Assembly: GCA_039196715.1 (NCBI GenBank)
Contig: JBCCUP010000038.1
Coordinates: 1 to 41,777, forward strand
DNA length: 41,777 nt
Source of the DNA: Pseudomonadota bacterium
GTDB lineage: Bacteria > Pseudomonadota > Gammaproteobacteria > CALCKW01
Direction: 5' to 3'
The position numbers and the translations under genes were made by a program. Shown piece after piece: positions 30,340-39,110 of this stretch. Under the pieces are notes generated by a model. That model ran no database searches. It was not told where the DNA came from and worked only from the letters and a program-made list of their open reading frames with translations. Position 1 is the stretch's first letter. Each line of letters opens with the position of its first letter.

Positions 30340-31611
30340 ATGACTTTGATATCACGTACAACCCAGATTTTGGTCGTGTGTGCCTTGAGCGCATCTGCGC
30401 ATGCGGCGTTCCCAGACCTTGAATTGTCCCCTGCGGTGATTGGAGAGGAGGTGGCGCGTCCAACCTACCCGAATTCCAACGCCATCGCGGTTGCTGTGGG
30501 TGAAGCGTCGTTGTACCCCTCGGCGCGTTTCCGAGTGGGTTCGACAGATAACGTGTTTCTTGATGTGTCTGACAACACCGCAGTCGACTCTACCCGCCTC
30601 TCTTTCTCGCCGCAGCTAAACTACATCGCCTTGGGCGCGAAGCAAATGCTGTGGTTGGGGTACTTGGGCGACTACGCCACCCACAACGATGCCGAACAAG
30701 CCGACTATGACGACCACCGGCTCTCGCTGGTCTCACACACGGCCTTCGATTCACGTCGGAGGCTTGATATCGAGGCAACGATCTCCCAGTCCCATCAAGA
30801 TATTGGGCTTGCGCGCACGACCGATTTCACGGCGGCGGAGATCGTTGCGCTGTCCGAAGTGGATACGTTCAGGCAAAACAAGCTCGGAGCGTCCTTCTCC
30901 TATGGCAACCCTGCAACCAAGGGCGAATTGGTGTTCGGGTACGCCTTTGGTGATATCGAGTTCACGTCGAATGAGGCGGAAACGGCCCAGTACGACCGCG
31001 ACTTTTCCGTCGCGTGGTCTCGGCTGTACTACCGCCTGTCGCCGGATACGCGGGTGTACGGCGAGTTAAGCTACCGGGCGCTCGACTACGACACGGCGTT
31101 TGCCACTGATGGCAGAGAACGGGATGCTGCAAACACAGCCGCGCTACTGGGAATCATTTGGGACACATCGGGTCTGTGGTATGGTGCTGCTTCAATCGGG
31201 ACAGGAGAAAGGGACTACGACGACGCAGGCTTGACTGACTCAAGCACGGTCCTCGGCGATGTCAGTTTGACGTGGCTGGTGAAGTCTTACAGTCAAGTGG
31301 TTTTCCAAGCAGGCCGTCGTGAGTTCGAATCGACGCTGGGCGATGGCCTAGCAGAAACAACAACATACAGCGTCCGCTGGTTGCATGATTGGAGCGATCG
31401 AGTCTCGTCGTCGTTGCGGGCAAGTTCTGTCTCGTCGAAAGAGTCCGATGGCTCCCTCGACAGCGACTACTCTCAAGCGAGTGCACAGCTTGTGTTCGCT
31501 CCGCGCCGGTGGCTTCGATTCTCGCTGGGTGCCTTGGTGGACGATATCTCAAAGTCCAGCGGGAATGCGGATAGAATGCAGACATATTTTGGTGTAGAAG
31601 CGAATTTGTAA
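30340..31611 (+). CDS. Outer-membrane beta-barrel protein of the polysaccharide locus
   Basis: The 423-residue protein has a signal peptide ending near ASAHA at residue 22, then alternating amphipathic strands rich in aromatic residues (LNYIALGAKQ, LGYLGDYATHN, YGELSYRALDYDT), ending FGVEANL, typical of a barrel with terminal hydrophobic residues. It resembles the BBP2-type outer-membrane proteins encoded in exopolysaccharide clusters, including those linked with exosortase. It could be the export pore or a carrier of the polysaccharide. Start ATG 30340. It is followed after 30 bases by the export protein gene. Confidence 0.8.
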   Translation: MTLISRTTQILVVCALSASAHAAFPDLELSPAVIGEEVARPTYPNSNAIAVAVGEASLYPSARFRVGSTDNVFLDVSDNTAVDSTRLSFSPQLNYIALGAKQMLWLGYLGDYATHNDAEQADYDDHRLSLVSHTAFDSRRRLDIEATISQSHQDIGLARTTDFTAAEIVALSEVDTFRQNKLGASFSYGNPATKGELVFGYAFGDIEFTSNEAETAQYDRDFSVAWSRLYYRLSPDTRVYGELSYRALDYDTAFATDGRERDAANTAALLGIIWDTSGLWYGAASIGTGERDYDDAGLTDSSTVLGDVSLTWLVKSYSQVVFQAGRREFESTLGDGLAETTTYSVRWLHDWSDRVSSSLRASSVSSKESDGSLDSDYSQASAQLVFAPRRWLRFSLGALVDDISKSSGNADRMQTYFGVEANL

Positions 31612-31641
31612 CGCAACTCTGCTCTCTCGGGTCTCTAGTAC

Positions 31642-32193
31642 ATGTTTTGGTCAAAAAAATGTCGCATCCCGGCGCGCCTCGCTTTGTTCCTGGTGGTGAT
31701 TGTGGGGTCTGCTTCGATTGCAGACGAGTCGAATCCGGTTGATGACTATCGGCTGGACACAGGGGATCGCATCCTGATCAAAGTCTTCGAGGAGGATGAA
31801 CTGACTGTTGAGACCACGCTGAACGACCGCGGAATCATCAACTACAGTTTCCTCGGCGAGTTGCGAATTTCGTCGCAAACCACCCGAGAGGTGGAGCAAC
31901 TGCTTACCAGCCGTCTCAAAGATGGGTATCTGAAGAACCCTAGCGTCAGCGTCAGTGTGTTGCAGTACCGCCCGTTCTTCATCACGGGAGAGGTACGCAC
32001 GCCAGGTGATTACCCCTTCCAACCTGGGTTGACCTTGGAGAAGGCGGTCTCGGTCGCGGGTGGATTCACCGACCGCGCGTCACGTCGGAAAATTTTTCTG
32101 CAACGCGGTTCCACAGAGAAAAAAGCACGCATGCGATTCCAAGACCGTGTGCAACCTGGCGATATCATCACGGTTGAAGAAGGGTTCTTTTAA
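31642..32193 (+). CDS. Short Wza-type polysaccharide export protein
   Basis: The 183-residue protein has a hydrophobic N-terminus (about residues 8-27, a signal peptide ending near SIADES), a Poly_export domain (YRLDTGDRILIKVFEEDELT onwards) and one SLBB-like segment (FFITGEVRTPGDYPFQPG, LEKAVSVAGGFTDRAS). There is no lipobox cysteine after the signal, and the protein is about half the length of E. coli Wza, lacking the C-terminal membrane helix. Short export proteins of this form are known from exosortase-type loci. It lies between the barrel and the Wzc gene. Confidence 0.87.
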   Translation: MFWSKKCRIPARLALFLVVIVGSASIADESNPVDDYRLDTGDRILIKVFEEDELTVETTLNDRGIINYSFLGELRISSQTTREVEQLLTSRLKDGYLKNPSVSVSVLQYRPFFITGEVRTPGDYPFQPGLTLEKAVSVAGGFTDRASRRKIFLQRGSTEKKARMRFQDRVQPGDIITVEEGFF

Positions 32194-32251
32194 GGTATGG
32201 TCGACGCCCTCATCGGCTCCGTTTCCACAGCGTTTTCAGGTTTAGCTTGAC

Positions 32252-34549
32252 ATGTCTATTTTTCAACAGTCTATGGACGATGACGTCAATTACGGCGATC
32301 ACGACATTGGCGGTGGCGACGAGATAAACCTGCGTGAGTACATCCGTGTCCTGATCAAGAACAAGTGGACCATTGCGCTGATCACGGCCTTGACCACAGC
32401 GCTGGCGTTGGGCTACGTCACTACCTCTACGCCCATCTACAAAGCGACGTCCACGTTGTTGATAGAAGGTGACAAAAACAATGTCGTTTCCATCCAAGAG
32501 CTTTATGGCTTTGATGCTTCCGACACCGATTACTTTCAAACGCAATTCGAAATCCTGAAGTCGCGAGAACTCGCCGAGAAGATTGTGGAAAAGCTTGGTC
32601 TGACCACACACCCCGATTTCACGAACTCTTCGCAATTCGACATCATTGCAGCCGGCAGAGAGCTGCTGGGCATGCCGCCTGTGGAAGGGGCGGTGGACCA
32701 GCAGTCTGAGCTGCTGTCGGCGATGGACCCGGACATGCGACGACGCTTTGTGGCGGGGCAATTCTTAAGCCGACTGTCTGTCGAACCCATCCGCAAGACG
32801 AAATTGGTGCGCCTTGGGTTCGAGTCGCCAGACCCGGTGTTCGCCGCGCACGTCGCCAATTCGGTTGGGGAAATTTATATCGAGGATTACCTTGACGCCA
32901 AAGCCGAGATGACAGAAAAAGCGGCTGACTGGCTGACCGAACGCCTGTCCGTCCTCAAGGTTGCGTTGCAAGAATCGGAAGAAAAGCTTCAGGCGTACAA
33001 GGAAGAAACCGGTCTCGTGGATTTTGGCGGCGGCGTGTCCCGGTTCACCGAACAGGAACTCGCCAATTTCTCGAACAAGCTCGTCGACGCGCAGCGAGAA
33101 GAAGCTGAAGCGGAGGCGCTCTTCAACGAAGTGCAGCGGTTGCGTGCGACTGCGCCAGACGTGTTGGAAAATCTGCCTGCGGTTCAAGCGAGTTCCCTCG
33201 TCCAAACGTACAAGGTGGACCGTGCGGAGGTCGAGCGCGAAATCGATGAGTTGTCCAACCGGTACGGTGACCGACACCCGCGGATGGTCGATGCCCGGTC
33301 CCGCTTGGGGGTAATCGAACGCAACCTCGAGCTCGAGATTCAGCGCATCATATCGTCCATTCAAAAGGACTACGAGTTGGCGCAGTCAAATGTCCGTACG
33401 CTTGAGCAACGTGTTGCCAGTGGCAAGCAAGAGATTCAGAGCATTGGCCGCAAGAGCTTCGAATTGGACCAACTCCAGCGCGAGGTGGATGCCAACAGGA
33501 ACCTGTACGAGACGTTCTTCAATCGATTTCGGGAAACCGACGAGGCGAGCAGCCTCGACTCAACCAACGCGCGCATTTCGGATGCGGCCGTGCCGCCTCT
33601 CTTTCCTGCTAAACCCAAGAAGTCGATGATCGTCGCGTTGGGGTTTATTCTCGGCTTGATTGTGTCCGTCGCGATCGCGTTCTTGCGGGAATACCTCGAC
33701 GACACGGTCGTGGGCGCGGACCAGATTGAATCGAAGTTGGGTCTGCCGCTCCTCGGCATTTTGCCCAAACTGAAACTGAAAAAGGCCACCGAGCTGCCTT
33801 TGAATCCCGACACCATTGTGGATGACAGGGGTAGTTTTGCCGAATCCATTCGGACCATTCGCACCAGCATCACGCTGGGCAACGCGGATGGCTCGGACAA
33901 GCTCGTGATCATCACCTCGAGCGTGCCGAACGAAGGCAAGTCGACCTTGTCCGTGAACCTGGCGCACTCGATGGCCGAGATGGATAAGGTCTTACTGATC
34001 GACGCGGACATGCGCCGACCCAGTGTACACAAGACACTCGGCCTGCCGATTGACTCGCCCGGCTTGGTCAACCTGGTGGAGAAGACGGCTCGCGCGGCCG
34101 ATTGTATCTACAAGGATCTGCTTGGCAGCCTCGATGTGATGCCGGCCGGCGGCGTGCCGGCGAACCCGCTCGAGCTCATCTCGAGCAAGCGCTTTGGCTA
34201 CCTGCTCGAGCAGTTGCGTAAGCACTACGACCGCATCGTGATCGACTGCCCGCCCGTGCAAGCTGTGAGTGATGCGCTGGTGCTCTCACGCCACGCCGAC
34301 TCGGTGTTGTACGTCGTTCGCTCGGGTGAAACGCCGTTCCCGGTGGCCCAACGTGGCGTGCGCCGGATGCAGCAGATCGGTGCGTCGGTCAAGGGCCTGA
34401 TCGTGTCGCAGGTGGACATCGAGAAGCTCAAGAGCCACGGCGGTGACCACTACTACCAGGGCTACTACGACTACTACGGGTACTCTGAAGGCAGCGCGGC
34501 TGCAAAGAAGAAAGTCGTCGACGAGCCGGACGACTTCAGCACACTCTGA
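32252..34549 (+). CDS. Wzc-type polysaccharide copolymerase with tyrosine kinase domain
   Basis: The 765-residue protein carries an N-terminal Wzz domain with a membrane helix near residues 38-58, a long periplasmic coiled coil, a second membrane helix near 457-480 just after the PPLFPAKPKK motif, and a cytoplasmic kinase with Walker A SSVPNEGKST (about 556-565), A' LLIDADMRRP (about 580-589) and Walker B IVIDCPP (about 661-667). A tyrosine cluster HYYQGYYDYYGYSEG lies near the C-terminus. It is a second, fused version of the copolymerase and kinase encoded separately at 23230 and 24815. Its 3' end overlaps the protease gene tail by 14 bases. Confidence 0.95.
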   Translation: MSIFQQSMDDDVNYGDHDIGGGDEINLREYIRVLIKNKWTIALITALTTALALGYVTTSTPIYKATSTLLIEGDKNNVVSIQELYGFDASDTDYFQTQFEILKSRELAEKIVEKLGLTTHPDFTNSSQFDIIAAGRELLGMPPVEGAVDQQSELLSAMDPDMRRRFVAGQFLSRLSVEPIRKTKLVRLGFESPDPVFAAHVANSVGEIYIEDYLDAKAEMTEKAADWLTERLSVLKVALQESEEKLQAYKEETGLVDFGGGVSRFTEQELANFSNKLVDAQREEAEAEALFNEVQRLRATAPDVLENLPAVQASSLVQTYKVDRAEVEREIDELSNRYGDRHPRMVDARSRLGVIERNLELEIQRIISSIQKDYELAQSNVRTLEQRVASGKQEIQSIGRKSFELDQLQREVDANRNLYETFFNRFRETDEASSLDSTNARISDAAVPPLFPAKPKKSMIVALGFILGLIVSVAIAFLREYLDDTVVGADQIESKLGLPLLGILPKLKLKKATELPLNPDTIVDDRGSFAESIRTIRTSITLGNADGSDKLVIITSSVPNEGKSTLSVNLAHSMAEMDKVLLIDADMRRPSVHKTLGLPIDSPGLVNLVEKTARAADCIYKDLLGSLDVMPAGGVPANPLELISSKRFGYLLEQLRKHYDRIVIDCPPVQAVSDALVLSRHADSVLYVVRSGETPFPVAQRGVRRMQQIGASVKGLIVSQVDIEKLKSHGGDHYYQGYYDYYGYSEGSAAAKKKVVDEPDDFSTL

Positions 34550-36155
34550 GCCGATCGCGCGCGCGCAGGCGCGCCAGGCACAACACCCACAGCGCGAGAA
34601 CAGCGCCGCCCCCCGAACTCGATGCCTTGTTGACCAGTGCCGAGGTCGAGGGGGCGCCAACGTCGACAAAAACCTGCGTCTGCACCGCGTTCAAGCTGCC
34701 GTCCGACGCGGTCACACCGAGTATCACCACATCGTCAACGCGGGTGGCCAAGGCATTGGCGTCGGCAACCCGGAGTTGCCCGGTCGCGTTGTCGAGGCTC
34801 ACGGCGCCCGGCGTGTCTGTCGACTGAATTTGCCAGTTCTGTACCGGGTCACCGTTCGGGTCAATGGCGCTGATCGTGCCGAGCAGCGTGCCAGCTGCGG
34901 GCACCGGGTCACTGACACCGATGTGCTGTCCCGCGGTGATCACGGGTGCGAGGTTCTGGGTCGTCATGTCAAAGGAGACACTGGCGGTGTGGGTGATGGT
35001 GCCACCCGACGACGGCGCCAGGGTCGCCTCGGAGAAGAAGTTCAGGTCGCTGCTTGCCGTCGACGGTGCCGTGAACGAGAGGTCCAGTGTGCTGTTCTGC
35101 CCCAGCGCGAGTGTCGGCCCGCTGCAGTTGACCTCCAGACTGGCCACGCCACAGCTCCAGGCCGGGTTGTTGTTTGCCACGTACGCGGTGCCCGAGGGCA
35201 TGTCCACCGTCACCGTGCTGATCGCCACACTGGTGTGCTCGTCATTGTCATAGGTCAACGTGAACGACAATGACTGGTTCGGGTAGGGGCTGTGCGGGCT
35301 GATGCCTGCAGTGCCGTCTGCACCGTCGGCGTACAACGCGTTGATGCCGGCAATGTCGGAGTCGCTCAGACCGACGCGTTGCCCGATCACCTGCGACGTG
35401 GGGTAGAGCGACTCGATGGTCTTCTGGCCATTGGTCGAGAAGAAGTACTCGCCGTAGTGCATGATCGAGCCGAGGTCGTATGCCGTGGTCGACTGCGCAT
35501 TCGACGTGATCTTGTCGAAGTTGTAGCTGTATGCGCTGTTGATGTTGGCGAAGTTGACGCTGACGAAATCGTCTCGGTCCGCCCGTGTGTGTTCGTGGTA
35601 CAGCCCCAGTGCGTGGCCGATCTCGTGGATGATGTTGCCTGTCGAGCAGGCGCTGCCGGCGTAGATGGGTTGCGATCCACCGATGCGGCCGACGTAGGAC
35701 GCACAGCCCGCGTAGTCGGTGAAGGTCACGTAGTCGGGGTAGCTGGCCGCGTTGCCTGCGGTGCGTTCGACAATCGTGATGGGCGTCCTGTCGGTCCAGT
35801 GGGCAATGGCAGCAGCGATGCGGGTCTGAACCGAGCTGCCTATCGAGCCGTCGATGGTGTAGGGCAGAACGCCACCGGGCCACTTCGATCCGTTGGTGGT
35901 GATGTGGAAATCGCGGGGCGCGACGCTGTCCGCCGGCAGACCGGCCGAGAGCGACAGCAGGATATCGCCTTCGAACACGGCACCCACCGAGCTGTGTTGC
36001 ACGGAGACCGCTTGCGGGTTGCCCTTTTCGAACTGCGCCAGGGCGACCGAGTGTGGCTGGCCTTCGCCAGCCACGGTCTCCGGGTGTGTTGCTGCGATCG
36101 CCGATTGTGCGATGCAGACCCCTGAACAAAGTGCGATGAGTCCGCGGGATGCCAT
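34536..36155 (-). CDS. Secreted astacin-type metalloprotease with GlyGly-CTERM-like tail
   Basis: The 539-residue protein has a signal peptide (cut near residue 21, AQSAIA|A), a propeptide-like stretch, and a catalytic domain with the zinc motif HEIGHALGLYHE (residues 177-188) and Met-turn SIMHYGE (about 230-236). After it come a beta-rich part and a cadherin-like segment (AIDPNGDPVQNW, VTASDGS). The end has ASSSGGG, a hydrophobic helix and a basic cluster (residues about 508-539), which fits the GlyGly-CTERM sorting signal cut by rhombosortase. It would be exported and act on surface or matrix proteins. Separate from the polysaccharide genes by strand. Confidence 0.88.
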   Translation of the reverse strand: MASRGLIALCSGVCIAQSAIAATHPETVAGEGQPHSVALAQFEKGNPQAVSVQHSSVGAVFEGDILLSLSAGLPADSVAPRDFHITTNGSKWPGGVLPYTIDGSIGSSVQTRIAAAIAHWTDRTPITIVERTAGNAASYPDYVTFTDYAGCASYVGRIGGSQPIYAGSACSTGNIIHEIGHALGLYHEHTRADRDDFVSVNFANINSAYSYNFDKITSNAQSTTAYDLGSIMHYGEYFFSTNGQKTIESLYPTSQVIGQRVGLSDSDIAGINALYADGADGTAGISPHSPYPNQSLSFTLTYDNDEHTSVAISTVTVDMPSGTAYVANNNPAWSCGVASLEVNCSGPTLALGQNSTLDLSFTAPSTASSDLNFFSEATLAPSSGGTITHTASVSFDMTTQNLAPVITAGQHIGVSDPVPAAGTLLGTISAIDPNGDPVQNWQIQSTDTPGAVSLDNATGQLRVADANALATRVDDVVILGVTASDGSLNAVQTQVFVDVGAPSTSALVNKASSSGGGAVLALWVLCLARLRARDRLRVC

Positions 36156-36329
36156 GTGTTGTTCCGACGTTGTTGTTCTTTTCGGGAACAGCTTTCGCTG
36201 AGCGACCCGCGTGAGCGCTGCAACAGCGAACTCACACCGGGTGTGTCAGGTGTCGGTGGAAAGCGGAAAAACTTGACCGCCGAATGGCAGGAATTGCCGG
36301 CTGTCGACACGCACGGACGGCGTGTGAGC

Positions 36330-36406
36330 TGGCGCTCCGGGAGGGATTCGAACCCCCGACTTTTCCCTTAGGAGGGGAACGCTCTATCCAGCTGAGCTAC
36401 CGGAGC
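36330..36406 (-). tRNA. tRNA-Arg (anticodon CCT)
   Basis: On the minus strand the gene folds as a full cloverleaf of 77 bases including an encoded CCA: acceptor GCTCCGG with CCGGAGC, D-arm GCTCAGCTGGATAGAGC, anticodon stem TTCCC/GGGAA closing the loop CTCCTAA (anticodon CCT, reading AGG), and T-arm with GGTTCGAATCC. It is the only tRNA gene in the window. Confidence 0.97.
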
Positions 36407-36426
36407 GGGGTGGTGGGTCAGCGGAA

Positions 36427-36456
36427 AGTGTAGCAAAGCCGCCGCGCGGCTGTTCA
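36427..36456 (-). promoter_or_regulatory. Candidate promoter of tRNA-Arg
   Basis: On the minus strand TGAACA (36456-36451), an 18-base spacer and TACACT (36432-36427) match sigma-70 hexamers 4 of 6 each. The -10 ends 20 bases before the tRNA 5' end, a normal distance. Confidence 0.45.
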
Positions 36457-36590
36457 CCTGGCACGCGAGCGCACACAGCAGAACCGCTGTCATCACGCGT
36501 CCACGCGGTCCACGCACTCAAGAGGTCGGTTTGCTCGCCGATTCATGTACAGGTTGTTCTACTTGGTGTCAGCAGGAGCGCGAGTCGGCA

Positions 36591-37343
36591 GTGGATATCG
36601 CCACGCTAGTAGGGTTGATAGGTGCACTCGGCATCATTGCGGGCGCCATTCTGGTTGGCGGCAGCTTTGGGGCCTTCGTCGATGTGCCCTCGATGCTGAT
36701 CGTTGTCGGCGGAACCTCTTTTGCGGTCCTGCTGCGCGTCACATTGGGCCATTTCATTGGCTCCTTCAAGGTGCTCGCCAAGGCGTTCATGTTCAAGAGC
36801 GTGCCGCCCGAGGAGCTGATCGTCGAAGCGGTCGAACTCGCCAACGTCGCGCGCAAGGAAGGCGTGCTTGCGCTCGAGGGACGCGAGATCAGTGATCCGT
36901 TCTTGCAAAAAGGCATTTCACTGTGCATCGATGGCAACCCGCCCGAAGTCGTGCAGAACATGTTGGCCAAAGACACCAACCTCACGATCGAGCGTCATGA
37001 ACAAGGGGCGGCTTTCTTTGCGGCTGTCGGTGACGCGGCCCCGGCGATGGGCATGATCGGCACCCTGGTTGGTCTAGTGCAGATGCTCGGAAACATGGAC
37101 GACCCCAAAAGCATCGGTCCGTCCATGGCTGTCGCACTGCTGACCACTCTGTATGGTGCGATCATATCCAACGCGATTGCACTGCCGATCGCGGACAAAT
37201 TGAAGCTCCGAGCGGCCGAGGAAAAGCTCAAGAAGCGACTGATCCTCGAATCGGTGGCCGGCATTCAGGAGGGCATCAACCCACGAGTGCTCGAGCAACT
37301 CCTGAACAACTTCCTGCCCGAATCCAAGCGTGGCTCTGGCTGA
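36591..37343 (+). CDS. pomA: Flagellar stator protein PomA/MotA
   Basis: The 250-residue inner-membrane protein has four hydrophobic segments (for example LVGLIGALGIIAGAILVGG at the N-terminus), the cytoplasmic loop with charged residues, and GDAAPAMGMIGTLVGLVQML plus AIALPIADKLKLR near the last helices, as in sodium-type PomA. It forms the stator channel with PomB and pushes on FliG. The GTG at 36591 gives the family N-terminus; AGGAG lies 12 bases upstream, and an ATG at 36531 would add a non-homologous stretch. pomB starts 18 bases after. Confidence 0.93.
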   Translation: MDIATLVGLIGALGIIAGAILVGGSFGAFVDVPSMLIVVGGTSFAVLLRVTLGHFIGSFKVLAKAFMFKSVPPEELIVEAVELANVARKEGVLALEGREISDPFLQKGISLCIDGNPPEVVQNMLAKDTNLTIERHEQGAAFFAAVGDAAPAMGMIGTLVGLVQMLGNMDDPKSIGPSMAVALLTTLYGAIISNAIALPIADKLKLRAAEEKLKKRLILESVAGIQEGINPRVLEQLLNNFLPESKRGSG

Positions 37344-37361
37344 TGCGAGGCCTGATCCGTC

Positions 37362-38450
37362 GTGGACGATAACGAATGCCCTGAATGCCCCCAGCTACCT
37401 GGGTGGCTTGCGACCTTCGCAGACTTGATGTCGCTGTTGATGTGCTTCTTTGTACTGTTGCTGTCTTTCTCTGAGATGGACGTTCAGAAATACAAGCGCG
37501 TGGCAGGTTCTATGAAGTTTGCCTTTGGTGTGCAGCGCGAGGTGCAGTCAAAGCAGATCCCGAAAGGCACAAGTATCATCGCGCAAGAGTTCAGCGCGGG
37601 TAAACCTGTGCCGACGATCGTCAAGAGCGTGCAGCAGATCACCACAGACCAGTACAAGCAGAACCTCGATTTCAACGACTCCGACTCGAGCAACAACAAG
37701 TCGTCGGGAGAGGAGAGCTCGGGTAACCAGACGACTGACGTCTCGGCAGGCGAGTCGGATACCACGACTGAGGTGGTTGAGCAGACCGAGGCGTTCACTG
37801 AGGCACAGCTTCAGGCCATTGCCGAGGCGCGGGCAGAGGCTATGCAGGACGAACAGCTCAAGATTGCCATGGAGATGGCCCAGGAGCTTGTCGCGATGCA
37901 ACAACAACCTGGTGAGACACCTGTGCGAATCTCCGAGGGCCAGGTACAACGGCGTTTGAAAGAGGCGGCTGAGGCGCGGGCCGAGAGCAAGCTCGAGCTG
38001 GTCAAACGCCGCCTTGAGAACGAAATCGAAGAGGGGCTTGTCGAAGTCGTACGCGAGGGCAACAAGGTGATCGTACGCTTGCGCGAGCGCGGCTTCTTCA
38101 ACACCGCACGCGCCAAGATCAACACCGAGTTTCAGCCCGTGCTGGCGCGCGTCGGTCGGGCACTGTCTGACGTTCCCGGCGATCTGGTGGTGTCGGGCCA
38201 CACCGACAACGTCCCGATCTCGAACGATGAGTTTCGTTCCAACTGGGAACTGTCCGCTGCGCGAGCTGCGAACGTGGTGCACTACCTGACGACTCGAGGT
38301 GGCATTGCGAAGAGCCGAGTCGAAATGCGCGCCCACGCAGAGGTCAAGCCCATCGCTGACAATGCAACTGCGGAGAATCGGGCGCGCAACAGGCGTGTGG
38401 AAGTGGTGATCACCGACACGGGTACGGCCGTGCCGGGCGAGGGTTCATAG
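37362..38450 (+). CDS. pomB: Flagellar stator protein PomB/MotB
   Basis: The 362-residue protein has a short N-terminal tail, one membrane helix (LATFADLMSLLMCFFVLLLS, about residues 16-35) with the ion-carrying Asp21, a low-complexity and charged linker (about 100-235), and a C-terminal OmpA/MotB peptidoglycan-binding domain (GHTDNVPISNDEFRSNWELS, AENRARNRRVEV). Start GTG 37362. The strong likeness to PomB suggests a sodium-driven motor, though ion choice cannot be proved from this. A PilZ gene follows after 23 bases. Confidence 0.94.
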   Translation: MDDNECPECPQLPGWLATFADLMSLLMCFFVLLLSFSEMDVQKYKRVAGSMKFAFGVQREVQSKQIPKGTSIIAQEFSAGKPVPTIVKSVQQITTDQYKQNLDFNDSDSSNNKSSGEESSGNQTTDVSAGESDTTTEVVEQTEAFTEAQLQAIAEARAEAMQDEQLKIAMEMAQELVAMQQQPGETPVRISEGQVQRRLKEAAEARAESKLELVKRRLENEIEEGLVEVVREGNKVIVRLRERGFFNTARAKINTEFQPVLARVGRALSDVPGDLVVSGHTDNVPISNDEFRSNWELSAARAANVVHYLTTRGGIAKSRVEMRAHAEVKPIADNATAENRARNRRVEVVITDTGTAVPGEGS

Positions 38451-38473
38451 ACCGTTTAGAGTGGGGGTGAGTG

Positions 38474-39085
38474 ATGGCGGTAGCAATTCAAGATCAGGTG
38501 AACGCCGCGGCGCGCGGTGCGGAACGACGCACGTTCTTCCGCGTCAATGATGCAGTTTCGCTGCGGGTGACACCGCTCAACGACGACACCGTCGAGCAGT
38601 TCAAGCAGGCACTGGAAAACCGCCGTGCGTCGGGTGACACCGATGCTGCCAGCGCCGGACTGCACATGATGTGGCGCAACATCGAAGAGCATTACCCTGA
38701 CATCGCAGCCTACCTGGTTCGGCTGGAGCAGCGCCTTGATGCGATCCAGGAGCAACTGGGCAACCTGACGGACAACACGCCCACGCGCGAGCCGACCCAC
38801 ACCGTGAACATCAGCGGCAGCGGGCTGCACTTCGACTCCGAGAAGGCGTTTTTCATCGGACAGCAAGTCCGCGTGAGCATGCGCCTGTTTCCGAGCGGCC
38901 AGACGATCGATGCCCTCGCCAAGGTGGTGCGCGAGCACAAGCGCTCGACGCCGGTAGCCCAGGGCAAATTCGGCTGTGCGCTGGAGTTCGTGGATATCCT
39001 CTCGAGTGAGCAGGAAGCCCTGCTCCAGCATATTCATACCCTGCAAATGGACGCGCTCCGCGCGCGGGCAGCCGAGCTGGATTGA
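38474..39085 (+). CDS. PilZ-domain c-di-GMP receptor
   Basis: The 203-residue protein has the c-di-GMP binding motifs RRTFFR (RxxxR, about residues 18-23) and, after a helical insert of roughly 80 residues, NISGSG (D/NxSxxG), followed by beta strands. The helical insert splits the usual PilZ spacing. Start ATG 38474 follows a GGTGAG; the GTG three bases earlier is also in frame. Location directly after pomAB suggests it may adjust the stator in response to c-di-GMP, which is an inference from order only. Confidence 0.86.
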   Translation: MAVAIQDQVNAAARGAERRTFFRVNDAVSLRVTPLNDDTVEQFKQALENRRASGDTDAASAGLHMMWRNIEEHYPDIAAYLVRLEQRLDAIQEQLGNLTDNTPTREPTHTVNISGSGLHFDSEKAFFIGQQVRVSMRLFPSGQTIDALAKVVREHKRSTPVAQGKFGCALEFVDILSSEQEALLQHIHTLQMDALRARAAELD

Positions 39086-39110
39086 CGGCGCCACCCGCCC
39101 CACGGCGGCG

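Noticed and set aside
36330-36406. tRNA-Arg as an island attachment site
   Set aside because: No integrase and no second copy of the tRNA 3' end was noticed in the window, so there is no evidence for an integrated element.
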